Source of the DNA: Nocardia jiangxiensis NBRC 101359
Lineage (GTDB): Bacteria > Actinomycetota > Actinomycetes > Mycobacteriales > Mycobacteriaceae
Reading direction: 5' to 3'
Assembly (NCBI RefSeq): GCF_000308615.1
Contig: NZ_BAGB01000010.1
Coordinates: 1 to 64,000 of the forward strand
Length of the DNA stretch: 64,000 nt
Each line of letters begins with the position of its first letter. Positions within the stretch are counted from its first letter, which is position 1. The notes below the pieces were generated by a model. It worked only from the letters and a program-made list of their open reading frames with translations, did no database searches and was not told the origin of the DNA. The position numbers and the translations under genes were made by a program. Of this stretch, positions 54,812 to 63,287 are shown in pieces.

Positions 54812-55777
54812 TTATCCGAACAGGCCGGGGACCGCCCGGATCACCCCGACCCGCGCACCGCCGCCGAGCACCGCGGGAGTCGCCAGATCCGCGTGCGCAT
54901 CGGTCCACTCCACCCCCATCCGACGCAGAATTGCCTGCGTCAGGGGCATGCGGGCGCGGTCGTGACCGTCGTCGATCTTGTAGGCGAACGCGCGCCCGTC
55001 CGGCAGCGCACCCGCGTGCACGCCGTCCGCGCCGATCTTGCAGACCAGTCCCGGGGTGGCTTGCATGGTCAGCAGGTCCGGGCCGTCCGTGCCGGAAATC
55101 ACTCGCGGATTGTTGCGAATCGCCTCGGCGACGCGCCGTTGCGGGGTTCCGGGCTCGCCGGTCGCCATCGCCGCGTAGGCGCGGGCCAGATTCACCAGCG
55201 ATACCGGCACGATCGGCAGACCGCAGCCGTCGATGCCGAGATCGACCTCCGATTCCCCGGTGATCTCGGCGATCGTCGCGGAGACCGCCTGCTGCAGCGG
55301 ATGCGCCGCATTCAGGTATCCGACCGTGGGCCAGTCGTTGATCTTGCAGGTCGCGAGCATGGCGGCGTGTTTGCCCGAGCAGTTCATGTAGATCCTGCGC
55401 GCGGCCTTGTCGCGGTCCTGCCCGGCCAGGGCGCGGGCTCGGGCGAGTTCGTCGGAGGGCAGATCCGGCGGGCATTCGAGCTGGTCCTCGTCGAATCCGA
55501 ACCGGTCCAGCAGGCGCTGCACGAGTTCCACGTGGTCCGGCTCGCCGAAGTGCGAGGCGGTGGCGATGGCCAGCTCGGCTTCGTCCTCGGGCTCGAAACC
55601 GTTGCGCAGCAAGGTGATCGCCTGCATCGGCTTATTGGTCGACCGCGGGAAGATCGGCAGGTGCACCTCGCCGAGTGCGATATCCGGCTCGCCGTCGCCG
55701 TTCAGGATCACCACCGAACCGCGGTGTACGCACTCGCGGAATCCGGATCGGACCACCTCGACCAGGTCGACACTCAC
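54812..55777 (-). CDS. Asparaginase (type II-like, PF06089)
   Basis: This is a 321-residue protein of the thermolabile L-asparaginase family, unrelated to the E. coli enzymes and similar to Rhizobium AnsA. Typical blocks are VEVVRSGFRECVHRGSVVIL, FPRSTNKPMQAI with the probable nucleophile Ser, NCSGKHAAMLATC, GIDGCGLPIVPV and the C-terminal LATPAVLGGG. It hydrolyses asparagine to aspartate and ammonia. It has no signal peptide. ATG 55777 has a weak upstream GGAGG-like stretch. The neighbour upstream is the MOSC-YgfZ pair, same strand, 133 bases away. Confidence 0.9.
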   Translation of the reverse strand: MSVDLVEVVRSGFRECVHRGSVVILNGDGEPDIALGEVHLPIFPRSTNKPMQAITLLRNGFEPEDEAELAIATASHFGEPDHVELVQRLLDRFGFDEDQLECPPDLPSDELARARALAGQDRDKAARRIYMNCSGKHAAMLATCKINDWPTVGYLNAAHPLQQAVSATIAEITGESEVDLGIDGCGLPIVPVSLVNLARAYAAMATGEPGTPQRRVAEAIRNNPRVISGTDGPDLLTMQATPGLVCKIGADGVHAGALPDGRAFAYKIDDGHDRARMPLTQAILRRMGVEWTDAHADLATPAVLGGGARVGVIRAVPGLFG

Positions 55778-55910
55778 GACCGCACCTCCCCGGCATTCGA
55801 TTCGGACACCCGTGTGTGCACCCGTCCTCCCCGATCATCGTTCCGCGTCGTCCCGCGGGCATCCACCGTAGCGGACCGGCCGGTCCGGACTCGACGCGCG
55901 CGGCCGCCGA

Positions 55911-56648
55911 TCATGAGCGCGTCCGGTTCGCGCGGCGCGCATGCCGTTCGACCTGCATGCGGACGTCGTCGGACACGGTGGGTTCGGCGGCCAGGAGTAG
56001 TTCGAGCCGCTCGGGATCGCGGCCGGTGAACAGGTCGCGGACCGTCACGCCGTGCTCCGGGACGTAGTCGATGCGCACCTCGTCGCCCGCGCCGATGGTG
56101 CCCTCGCGCAGCACGCGAAGGTATGCGCCGGTATCGGACTGCTGGGTGAAGCGCTTGACCCACTGCCGTTCGTTGCTCCAGTACTGGAACGTCGCGCACG
56201 GCACGCGTGGCGCGCTCACCTCGAGCACGGTGTCATCGATGCGCCAGCGCTCGCCGATGACCGAATCACTCACCGCCAGACCGGATATCCGCAGATTCTC
56301 GCCGAACCATCCGGCATCCAGTGGGCGCTGCAACTTCGCACCCCAGCGTTGCGCGTCGTGCTCGGCATAGGCGTACACGGCCTGGTGCACGCCGCCGTGA
56401 TGCACGGTGTCGCACACGTGATCTCCGTCCAGACCCAGCGCGCGCACCGCGACACGGCCCGGGACCGGACGTTTATCGATCGCGGTGTGCCCGACGCGGT
56501 TCACCTTGGCGGGCATCTCGAGGTCGGCGTGCACCACGCACACCGCGAGCACCGTACCCACCGCCCCGAGACCGGACCGCGGCGTCGCCGGGGCGTGTGA
56601 GGTCCCCGGGACATGCGATATCGCGGATTCACCGGCGGGTGCGCTCAT
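55911..56648 (-). CDS. MOSC-domain protein
   Basis: This is a 245-residue protein. After about 30 variable residues come the MOSC features: LGLDGDHVCDTVHHGGVHQAVYAYAEHD, WFGENLRISGL and the conserved Cys in APRVPCATFQ. MOSC proteins bind molybdenum-cofactor sulfur species and some (YiiM, YcbX) reduce N-hydroxylated compounds. The C-terminal ~60 residues match the 3-alpha domain of YiiM-like proteins (GVTVRDLFTGRDPERLELLLAA). It overlaps the upstream YgfZ gene by four bases (ATGA). Confidence 0.9.
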   Translation of the reverse strand: MSAPAGESAISHVPGTSHAPATPRSGLGAVGTVLAVCVVHADLEMPAKVNRVGHTAIDKRPVPGRVAVRALGLDGDHVCDTVHHGGVHQAVYAYAEHDAQRWGAKLQRPLDAGWFGENLRISGLAVSDSVIGERWRIDDTVLEVSAPRVPCATFQYWSNERQWVKRFTQQSDTGAYLRVLREGTIGAGDEVRIDYVPEHGVTVRDLFTGRDPERLELLLAAEPTVSDDVRMQVERHARRANRTRS

Positions 56649-57769
56649 CGCCCGCGCAGCCTGTCCACCGCGAGGCGACCGGCCTGCGGCTCGTCGTCCG
56701 CGGGCACCGAATCGGGATCGATGGCCGCGGCCATCGGCCCCGCCTCGAGCCGGGCGTCGGCCGGGACGGCGCGTTTGAGCAGGGCCAAGGCGATGGGGCC
56801 GAGTTCGTAGTGGTCGACGAGGGTGCCCAGGCGGCCCACCGCGCGCCCGCCCGCGGTCACCGGATCGCCGACCTCCGGACGGGAGTCGGCCGATCCGTCC
56901 AGATGCAGCAGGACCAGATGACGTGGCGGTTTGCCGAGATTGTGCACCCGCGCGACCGTCTCCTGACCGCGGTAGCAGCCCTTGTTCAGGTGGACCGCGC
57001 CGAATTCGCCGACGTCGCCGATCCAGCGGACCTCGTGCGGGATGGTGCGCTCGTCGGTGTCCACGCCGATGCGCGGTCGCAGGGACGCCACCCGCAGCGC
57101 CTCGAACGCCCACAGTCCGGCCGGCGCCACACCCGCGGTGGTCAGCCTGGACCACCAGGAGTGCAGCTCCTCGCGCGGGACGAGTAGGTCGAAACTGTCA
57201 CCGGTGGGCCACGGCATACGTCGCAGGAATCCGCCCGACGGTAGCGCAATTGCGCCATATGCCGGAGGTAGCTGTTCGACGCCGAGCGTCTCGGTGAGTG
57301 CGGCGATGCCGGGGCCGAGCAGGGTCAGCACGGCGTGCTCGGGAGCGGCCTCGGGTTTCGCGTCGGCCCAGAACACCATCTTGCGCAGATAGTCCAGCAG
57401 GTCCTGGCCGCGCTCGCCCTCGGTATCGATCCACAGCGTGCCGTCCAGATCGGTGAGCACGAAATGGTGCAGTACCCGGCCGTTGAGGTCCAGGTCCAGA
57501 TCCTCGGCCGACTCGCCGTCGCCGAGATCGGTGATGTGCTGGCTGGAGATGGTGTGCAGCCAGGACAGCCGTTCGGCGCCGGTGATGGTGAGCACGAAAC
57601 GGTGGGACCGATCGACCACGGCCGCGCGCTCGACCGCGGCTCGCTGTTCGCCGAACGGATCGCCGTAATGCCAGGCGATCGCGGCGTCGGGGGTTCCGGG
57701 CGGGCCCGCGACGGCCCCCGGAACGGTCAGCAGCGGACTGGGCGGGAGATCCACGGACACATCATCCAC
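56645..57769 (-). CDS. ygfZ: YgfZ/GcvT-type folate-binding protein
   Basis: This is a 374-residue protein with the diagnostic KGCYRGQE motif at residues 263-270, whose cysteine is essential in E. coli YgfZ. The fold is that of the T-protein of glycine cleavage, but this group helps Fe-S cluster enzymes such as MiaB and uses tetrahydrofolate. Other blocks: DRSHRFVLTITGAERLSWLHTI near residue 55 and PHEVRWIGDVGEFGAVHLN just before the motif. Its TGA overlaps the MOSC gene start. It is divergent from the pabC-like gene. Confidence 0.92.
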   Translation of the reverse strand: MDDVSVDLPPSPLLTVPGAVAGPPGTPDAAIAWHYGDPFGEQRAAVERAAVVDRSHRFVLTITGAERLSWLHTISSQHITDLGDGESAEDLDLDLNGRVLHHFVLTDLDGTLWIDTEGERGQDLLDYLRKMVFWADAKPEAAPEHAVLTLLGPGIAALTETLGVEQLPPAYGAIALPSGGFLRRMPWPTGDSFDLLVPREELHSWWSRLTTAGVAPAGLWAFEALRVASLRPRIGVDTDERTIPHEVRWIGDVGEFGAVHLNKGCYRGQETVARVHNLGKPPRHLVLLHLDGSADSRPEVGDPVTAGGRAVGRLGTLVDHYELGPIALALLKRAVPADARLEAGPMAAAIDPDSVPADDEPQAGRLAVDRLRGR

Positions 57770-57939
57770 AATAGGCGAATTCGGACTCCGGGGTCGGCGG
57801 GCAAGTCGCGGCGGGATTTCACGACCCGTTTGCTGTGCAGTTCCTCACCGGTTGCCGGGTGATCCGAGCACGTGTGATGGTGGCCGACGGCAGTTCGGTA
57901 CCCTCTCGCGGAGCCGTCCGTTCGCCTAGGCTGCTGCCC

Positions 57940-58851
57940 ATGGTGGATCGAGTTCTGGTGACACTCGACGGCGCGGTCCAGGACCCGGACGCGCCGTTGC
58001 TCTCTGCGGACGACTTCGGCGCACTGCGCGGCGACGGCGTCTTCGAAACGGTTCTGGTACGCGAGGGCAAACCCTGTGCACTGGAATTGCATCTGGCCCG
58101 CTTGCGGCGTTCGGCACAGGTGCTGGATCTACCGGAACCCGATCTCGGGCAATGGCGTTCGGCAGTCGAGATCGCGGCCAAGGAGTGGGGCGCCGAGCGC
58201 GAGGGGCAGTTGCGCCTGGTGCTGACCCGCGGTCGCGAAAGTGCCGGTCCCGCATCGCGAGTCACCTCCGGTGCGTTGTCCGAGACCCCGGATTCGACCG
58301 CGTACGTTCTCGTCGCCCCGGTTCCCGAGCGGGTGGACAAGGCGCGCACCGAAGGGATTTCGGTGATCACCCTGGCGCGCGGAATCTCGGTCGATCTCGC
58401 CCAGAACGCACCGTGGCTGCTGATGGGTGCGAAATCCCTGTCGTACGCGACGAACATGTCCGCGCTGCGCTTCGCCGCCCGTCAGGACGCGGACGACGTC
58501 ATCTTCACCAGCACCGAACATCGGGTGCTGGAGGGTCCGCGCTCGACCGTGGTGATCCAGCGCGACAAGCAGCTGCTCACCCCGCCCGCCAAGCACGGCG
58601 TCCTGCCCGGCATCACCCAGCGCGCACTGTTCGCCGAGGCCGAGCGGGCAGGGTGGTCGTGTGAGTACAAGTCCTTCTTCATCGCGGATCTGATCACCGC
58701 GGACAGCGTGTGGATGTTGGGGAGCATCACACTGGCCGCGCGGGTGGCATCACTGGACGGTCTGCGGATGTCCGCTCCGGACTGTGCGCCGGAAATCAGC
58801 GAGCTGGTCGATCGGGGTGTCGCGCGGAATTGGAAGCTCGCCGACTGGTGA
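57940..58851 (+). CDS. pabC: Aminodeoxychorismate lyase-like PLP enzyme
   Basis: This is a 303-residue fold-type IV PLP protein: DDFGALRGDGVFETVLVREG at the start, HLARLRRSAQ, the cofactor lysine in LLMGAKSLSYATNM near residue 167, and PGITQRALFAEA. The group includes 4-amino-4-deoxychorismate lyase (p-aminobenzoate for folate), branched-chain and D-amino acid aminotransferases. Actinobacterial members in this position are annotated as PabC. It sits beside the folate-binding YgfZ gene, a thematic but not decisive hint. ATG 57940. Confidence 0.82.
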   Translation: MVDRVLVTLDGAVQDPDAPLLSADDFGALRGDGVFETVLVREGKPCALELHLARLRRSAQVLDLPEPDLGQWRSAVEIAAKEWGAEREGQLRLVLTRGRESAGPASRVTSGALSETPDSTAYVLVAPVPERVDKARTEGISVITLARGISVDLAQNAPWLLMGAKSLSYATNMSALRFAARQDADDVIFTSTEHRVLEGPRSTVVIQRDKQLLTPPAKHGVLPGITQRALFAEAERAGWSCEYKSFFIADLITADSVWMLGSITLAARVASLDGLRMSAPDCAPEISELVDRGVARNWKLADW

Positions 58852-58914
58852 GGTGATCGAGACCCGCCTCGTGACCTAGGACTCGTTGTTTCGGAAGGTA
58901 TCTGGCGTAGCCTT

Positions 58915-58931
58915 TACTACGACATGTAGTA
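58915..58931. promoter_or_regulatory. Palindrome just upstream of cydA
   Basis: TACTAC-GACAT-GTAGTA is a 6+5+6 inverted repeat ending 18 bases before the cydA ATG, just before the GGAGG ribosome-binding site. A protein or fold here could limit cydA translation or transcription. It does not match the Rex-box pattern I know. Confidence 0.4.
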
Positions 58932-58949
58932 GTAGAGGTGGGAGGCCGG

Positions 58950-60467
58950 ATGAGCGTTGTCGACATATCGCGGTGGCAGTTCGGTATCACCACCGTTTAT
59001 CACTTCATGTTCGTACCGCTCACCATCGGTCTGGCCCCGTTGGTCGCGGGCATGCAGACCGCCTGGGTGGTGACCGGCAAGGAACACTGGTACCGGCTGA
59101 CGAAGTTCTTCGGCAAGCTGTTCATGATCAACTTCGCGCTGGGGGTCGCGACCGGCATCGTGCAGGAATTCCAGTTCGGCATGAACTGGAGCGAATACTC
59201 GCGATTCGTCGGCGACGTCTTCGGCGCACCACTGGCCATGGAAGGCCTGGTCGCCTTCTTCATGGAATCCACCTTCCTCGGACTGTGGATCTTCGGCTGG
59301 ACCCGGCTGCCCAAACTGGTGCACCTGGCGACGATCTGGCTGGTCGCGATCGGGGTGAACGCCTCGGCGTTCTTCATCATCGCGGCCAACTCGTTCATGC
59401 AGCATCCGGTCGGCGCGGTGTACAACCCGCAGACCGGACGCGCTGAGCTGCACAGCATTTGGCAGCTGCTCACCAATAACACCGCGCTGGCGGCATTTCC
59501 GCACGTCGTCGCCGGATCCTTCCTCACCGCAGCGACTTTCGTCGCCGGTATCGGTTGCTGGTGGATGGTCCGGGAGTCGCGCAAGGGCCGCGGCGCGCCC
59601 GGCGGGCCCGGAGGCGGCAGCTTGCGTAACCACGCAGGGCCCTCGCAAGCGCCGCCATCGGACACTGTCGACCTCGCCCGCGACATGTGGCGTCCGGCCG
59701 CGCGGATGGGCATGTGGGTGATCATCATCGCGGGCGTTGCCCTGGTGTTCACCGGTGATGTGCAGGGCAAGCTCATGTTCAAACAGCAGCCGATGAAGAT
59801 GGCCTCGGCCGAATCGCTGTGCCACGGACAGACCGATCCGAAATTCTCGGTGCTCACCGTCGGCACGCACAACAACTGCGACAGCGTCACCCACGTCATC
59901 GAGGTACCGGGCGTGCTGCCCTGGCTGGCCGAGGGCAAATTCAGCGGCGTCACGCTGGGCGGAGTGAAGGATCTGCAGGTCAGCTACAACGAGAAGTACG
60001 GGCCGGGCGACTACCGGCCGAACCTGTTCGTGACCTACTGGACGTTCCGCGCGATGATCACGTGGGCGGGCGGTTCCGCGCTGATCGCACTGCTGGGACT
60101 GTGGCTGACCCGGCGCGGCCGGATCCCCGGACAACGCTGGTTCGGCTGGCTGAGCCTGCTGGTCATCCCGACGCCCTTCCTGGGCAACAGCGCGGGCTGG
60201 GTGTTCACCGAGATGGGACGTCAGCCGTGGGTGGTCGCACCCAATCCGACCGGTGATCCGCACCTGCGGATGACGGTGCAGCAGGCGGTATCCGGCAACA
60301 CCGCGGGCACGGTGCTGACCTCGCTGATCGTGTTCACGGCGCTGTACGGGGTGCTGGCGATCGTCTGGTTCTTCCTGATGCGCCGGTACGTGATCGAAGG
60401 GCCCGAGGAAGTCGCCGCGGCGAGCGGGCAAGACGGTGCCGTCGAGAAGCTTTCGTTCGCCTACTGA
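58950..60467 (+). CDS. cydA: Cytochrome bd ubiquinol oxidase subunit I
   Basis: This is a 505-residue CydA that oxidises quinol and reduces oxygen with haems b558, b595 and d in the membrane. It begins VDISRWQFGITTVYHFMFVPLTIG with haem ligand His18. It then has WSEYSRFVGDVFGAPLAMEGLVAFF with a Glu for haem, FFIIAANSFMQHPVGA and GWVFTEMGRQPW. The Q-loop region (residues ~210-330) is of the short type seen in actinobacteria, with a Gly-rich insert (GAPGGPGGGS). The start ATG 58950 has GGAGG. It leads the cydABDC operon. Confidence 0.97.
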   Translation: MSVVDISRWQFGITTVYHFMFVPLTIGLAPLVAGMQTAWVVTGKEHWYRLTKFFGKLFMINFALGVATGIVQEFQFGMNWSEYSRFVGDVFGAPLAMEGLVAFFMESTFLGLWIFGWTRLPKLVHLATIWLVAIGVNASAFFIIAANSFMQHPVGAVYNPQTGRAELHSIWQLLTNNTALAAFPHVVAGSFLTAATFVAGIGCWWMVRESRKGRGAPGGPGGGSLRNHAGPSQAPPSDTVDLARDMWRPAARMGMWVIIIAGVALVFTGDVQGKLMFKQQPMKMASAESLCHGQTDPKFSVLTVGTHNNCDSVTHVIEVPGVLPWLAEGKFSGVTLGGVKDLQVSYNEKYGPGDYRPNLFVTYWTFRAMITWAGGSALIALLGLWLTRRGRIPGQRWFGWLSLLVIPTPFLGNSAGWVFTEMGRQPWVVAPNPTGDPHLRMTVQQAVSGNTAGTVLTSLIVFTALYGVLAIVWFFLMRRYVIEGPEEVAAASGQDGAVEKLSFAY

Positions 60468-60479
60468 GGGAGTCGAGCA

Positions 60480-61544
60480 ATGAGTCTGCCGGAATTCTGG
60501 TTCCTGCTGATCGGTGTGCTGTTCACCGGGTATTTCGTGCTGGAGGGCTTCGACTTCGGCGTCGGCATGCTGATGCCGATCCTCGGCCGCGGATCCGAGA
60601 CGCGAAAACGTGTGGTGCTCAACACGATCGGGCCGGTGTGGGATGGCAACGAGGTGTGGCTGATCACCGCGGGCGGTGCGCTGTTCGCGGCGTTCCCGGA
60701 GTGGTATGCGAGCCTGTTCTCCGGGTTCTATCTGGCGCTGCTGCTGATTCTGGTGGCGTTGATCGTCCGGATCGTCGGCATCGAATATCGCAGCAAGATC
60801 GATGATCCGCGGTGGCGGGCGGGCTGCGATGCGGCGATCATCTTCGGATCCTGGGTGCCCGCCCTGGCCTGGGGACTGGCCTTCGCGAACATGGTGCACG
60901 GCGTGAAACTGAACGAGCACAGGCAGATCGGCGGAAATCTGCTCGATCTGCTCGGGCCCTACGCACTGCTCGGCGCGTTGACCACGGCACTGCTGTTCCT
61001 GCTGCACGGTGCGGTGTTCATCGCGCTCAAGACCGGCGGCGAGGTGCGCGAGAGCGTGCGCCGGATCGCGCGGATCGTGGTCGTGCCGACGGTGATCGTG
61101 GTGCTGGCCTTCGCCCTGTGGACGCAGTTCGCCCACGGCAAGGGATGGACCTGGATTCCGTTGGCGCTGGCGGTGATCGGACTGGCGCTCGCGGCGGCGG
61201 CGACGTTGCGCGGGCGGGACGGCTGGGCATTCACCGGGACCGCGCTCACCGTCGCGGCGGCGATCGTGCTGTTGTTCGGCGCGTTGTTCCCGTATGTGCT
61301 GCCGTCGAGCATCGACCCGTCGTTCGGGCTGAGCGTGGACGGCCGGGTGGTGGACGGTCATCGGACCGTGAGCGCCTCCTCGACGCATTACACGCTGATG
61401 GTGATGAGCTGGTGCGCGGTGATCGTGACGCCGGTCGTGCTGCTGTATCAGGGCTGGACGTACTGGGTGTTCCGCAAGCGGCTGACCGTCGAGCAGATTC
61501 CACCGGCGACCGGGCTGTCGCTACAGCGCAGCGCCGCGGGCTGA
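60480..61544 (+). CDS. cydB: Cytochrome bd ubiquinol oxidase subunit II
   Basis: This is a 354-residue CydB, the partner of CydA, with eight to nine membrane helices. It has the start FWFLLIGVLFTGYFVLEGFDFGVGML, PVWDGNEVWLITAGGALFAAFPEWYA with the conserved Trp/Asp/Glu, and YRSKIDDPRWR. It follows cydA by 12 bases, with GAGGGAG before its ATG, and precedes cydD by three bases. Confidence 0.97.
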   Translation: MSLPEFWFLLIGVLFTGYFVLEGFDFGVGMLMPILGRGSETRKRVVLNTIGPVWDGNEVWLITAGGALFAAFPEWYASLFSGFYLALLLILVALIVRIVGIEYRSKIDDPRWRAGCDAAIIFGSWVPALAWGLAFANMVHGVKLNEHRQIGGNLLDLLGPYALLGALTTALLFLLHGAVFIALKTGGEVRESVRRIARIVVVPTVIVVLAFALWTQFAHGKGWTWIPLALAVIGLALAAAATLRGRDGWAFTGTALTVAAAIVLLFGALFPYVLPSSIDPSFGLSVDGRVVDGHRTVSASSTHYTLMVMSWCAVIVTPVVLLYQGWTYWVFRKRLTVEQIPPATGLSLQRSAAG

Positions 61545-61547
61545 GTC

Positions 61548-63287
61548 ATGGCCGGCCCCGTCGACCCGCGCCTGTGGCGGTACGCGCGTTCCGCCCGCCG
61601 GTATCTCGTGCTCAGCGTGGCACTGTCGCTGGTGACCACCGGATGCATCGTCGTAGCGGCGTTGCTGCTGGCGCGGATTCTGGCGGGCGTGATCACCGAT
61701 GCGGGACAGCGCACACTCGGATCCTGGGCCGTGCAGATCGTGGTGTTCGTGCTCGTGATCGGTTGCCGGGGCGTCGCGACCTGGTGGCAGTCCCGGCTGG
61801 CGCATCGGGCCGGAGCACAGGTCGTGGCCGAGTTGGAACAGGCCGTGCTGGTCACCGGCGCCGGACTCGCACCGCGCGAGTTGGATTCGCGCCGAACGGA
61901 ATTGGCGGTGGTGGTCGGCAGTGCGCTGAGCGGGTTACGGGCCTATCTGACCGGCTACCTGCCCGCGCTGCTGCTGGCCGTGTCGGTGCCGCCGATCGTG
62001 CTGGTGGTCATCGCTGTGCACGATCCGACCGCGGGGCTGATCATTCTGATCACCCTGCCGCTGATTCCGGTGTTCATGGTGCTGATCGGATTGATGACCC
62101 AGGGCCGGTCCGCCGCGACGCTGGCCGCCGCGACGCGGCTGTCCGATCAACTGCTGGACCTGTTCGCAGGGATGCCGACACTGCGTGCGCTCGGGCGTGA
62201 AACTGCCGGAGACACCACGGATTCCGGAATGACGATGCGGCATCGAGTGCGGGCGCTGGGCGAATCCCTGCAGGCGCGGACGATGGCGGCGCTGCGGATG
62301 GCATTCCTGTCCTCGATGGTGTTGGAGATGCTGGCCACCCTGAGTGTCGCGCTGGTGGCGGTATCCATCGGAATGCGGCTGGTGTTCGGGCACATGGGCC
62401 TGTACGCGGGACTGCTCGGGCTGATTCTGGCGCCCGAGGTGTATCTGCCGCTGCGGGCGGTGGGGGAGCGCTTCCATGCCGCGCAGGACGGTATGGCCGC
62501 GGCCGAGAAGGCTTTCGCGGTACTGGAATCCGAGGATCGCGCGGTGAACCTCGCCGGCGCCCGGGAGATCCCGGACTTCCGAGGTGCGCTCGAGATCCGG
62601 GACCTTTCCGTCCGGTCTCGCGACGGATTCGCACCCGCCGGTCTGTCCACGATGCTGCCTCCCGGCGCGATCACGGTGTTGGCCGGTCCGAACGGATGCG
62701 GGAAATCGACTGTCCTGCAATCGATCCTGGGTCTCATGCCACCCGATGCCGGAACGGTTCTGGTGGACGGTGTTCCGGTGTCCGAGCTGGATCCCTCGTC
62801 CTGGTGGGCGCGGGTCGCGTGGTTGCCGCAACGTCCGGTGCTGCTGCCCGGAACGCTGCGCGAGAACCTCGAACTCCTCGGTGCGAACACCCGCGCCGAA
62901 CTGCTGGAATCAGCCAGCGCCGCAACCGGATTCGATGCCGTGCTGAACGAACTCCCGGACGGCTGGAACACCGTCGTCGGCTCCGGCGGCCTCGGGCTGT
63001 CCCTCGGCCAGCGCCAGCGTCTGGCCCTGACCCGGGTCCTGGCCGCCGATCGCCCGATCCTGCTGCTGGACGAACCCACCGCTCACCTCGACGATCTCAG
63101 CGCGGCCACCGTGCTGTCCGCCCTCACGGCGCGAGCCCGTGCCGGTGCGACGGTCGTCGTGGTAGCTCACCGCCGCGATCTTCTCGCCGCTGCCGACCAC
63201 GTCGTCGAGGTCCATGCCTCCTGCACCGATGCGCCGCAAGCCCGGCCCGCCGCGAACGACCATACGGCCGAGGAGGTCGTCCGATGA
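61548..63287 (+). CDS. cydD: Cytochrome bd assembly ABC exporter subunit CydD
   Basis: This is a 579-residue ABC half-exporter. Six helices fill residues ~15-310; the ATPase domain has Walker A GPNGCGKST at 380-388, the signature LSLGQRQR (an unusual LSLGQ form shared with CydC/CydD proteins) and Walker B ILLLDEP. With CydC it exports glutathione or cysteine-type thiols and haem-linked cargo needed for bd oxidase assembly; in actinobacteria the exact substrate is open. Its stop overlaps cydC by four bases. Confidence 0.95.
   Translation: MAGPVDPRLWRYARSARRYLVLSVALSLVTTGCIVVAALLLARILAGVITDAGQRTLGSWAVQIVVFVLVIGCRGVATWWQSRLAHRAGAQVVAELEQAVLVTGAGLAPRELDSRRTELAVVVGSALSGLRAYLTGYLPALLLAVSVPPIVLVVIAVHDPTAGLIILITLPLIPVFMVLIGLMTQGRSAATLAAATRLSDQLLDLFAGMPTLRALGRETAGDTTDSGMTMRHRVRALGESLQARTMAALRMAFLSSMVLEMLATLSVALVAVSIGMRLVFGHMGLYAGLLGLILAPEVYLPLRAVGERFHAAQDGMAAAEKAFAVLESEDRAVNLAGAREIPDFRGALEIRDLSVRSRDGFAPAGLSTMLPPGAITVLAGPNGCGKSTVLQSILGLMPPDAGTVLVDGVPVSELDPSSWWARVAWLPQRPVLLPGTLRENLELLGANTRAELLESASAATGFDAVLNELPDGWNTVVGSGGLGLSLGQRQRLALTRVLAADRPILLLDEPTAHLDDLSAATVLSALTARARAGATVVVVAHRRDLLAAADHVVEVHASCTDAPQARPAANDHTAEEVVR

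Noticed and set aside
58917..61388. 823-residue open frame antisense to cydA and cydB
   Set aside because: High-GC antisense frame, rich in His/Arg/Gln, opposite two certain genes; the same holds for the 794-residue frame opposite purL and the 895-residue frame at 38959-41646, of which only the first 95 residues' worth (38959-39246) is a real gene.
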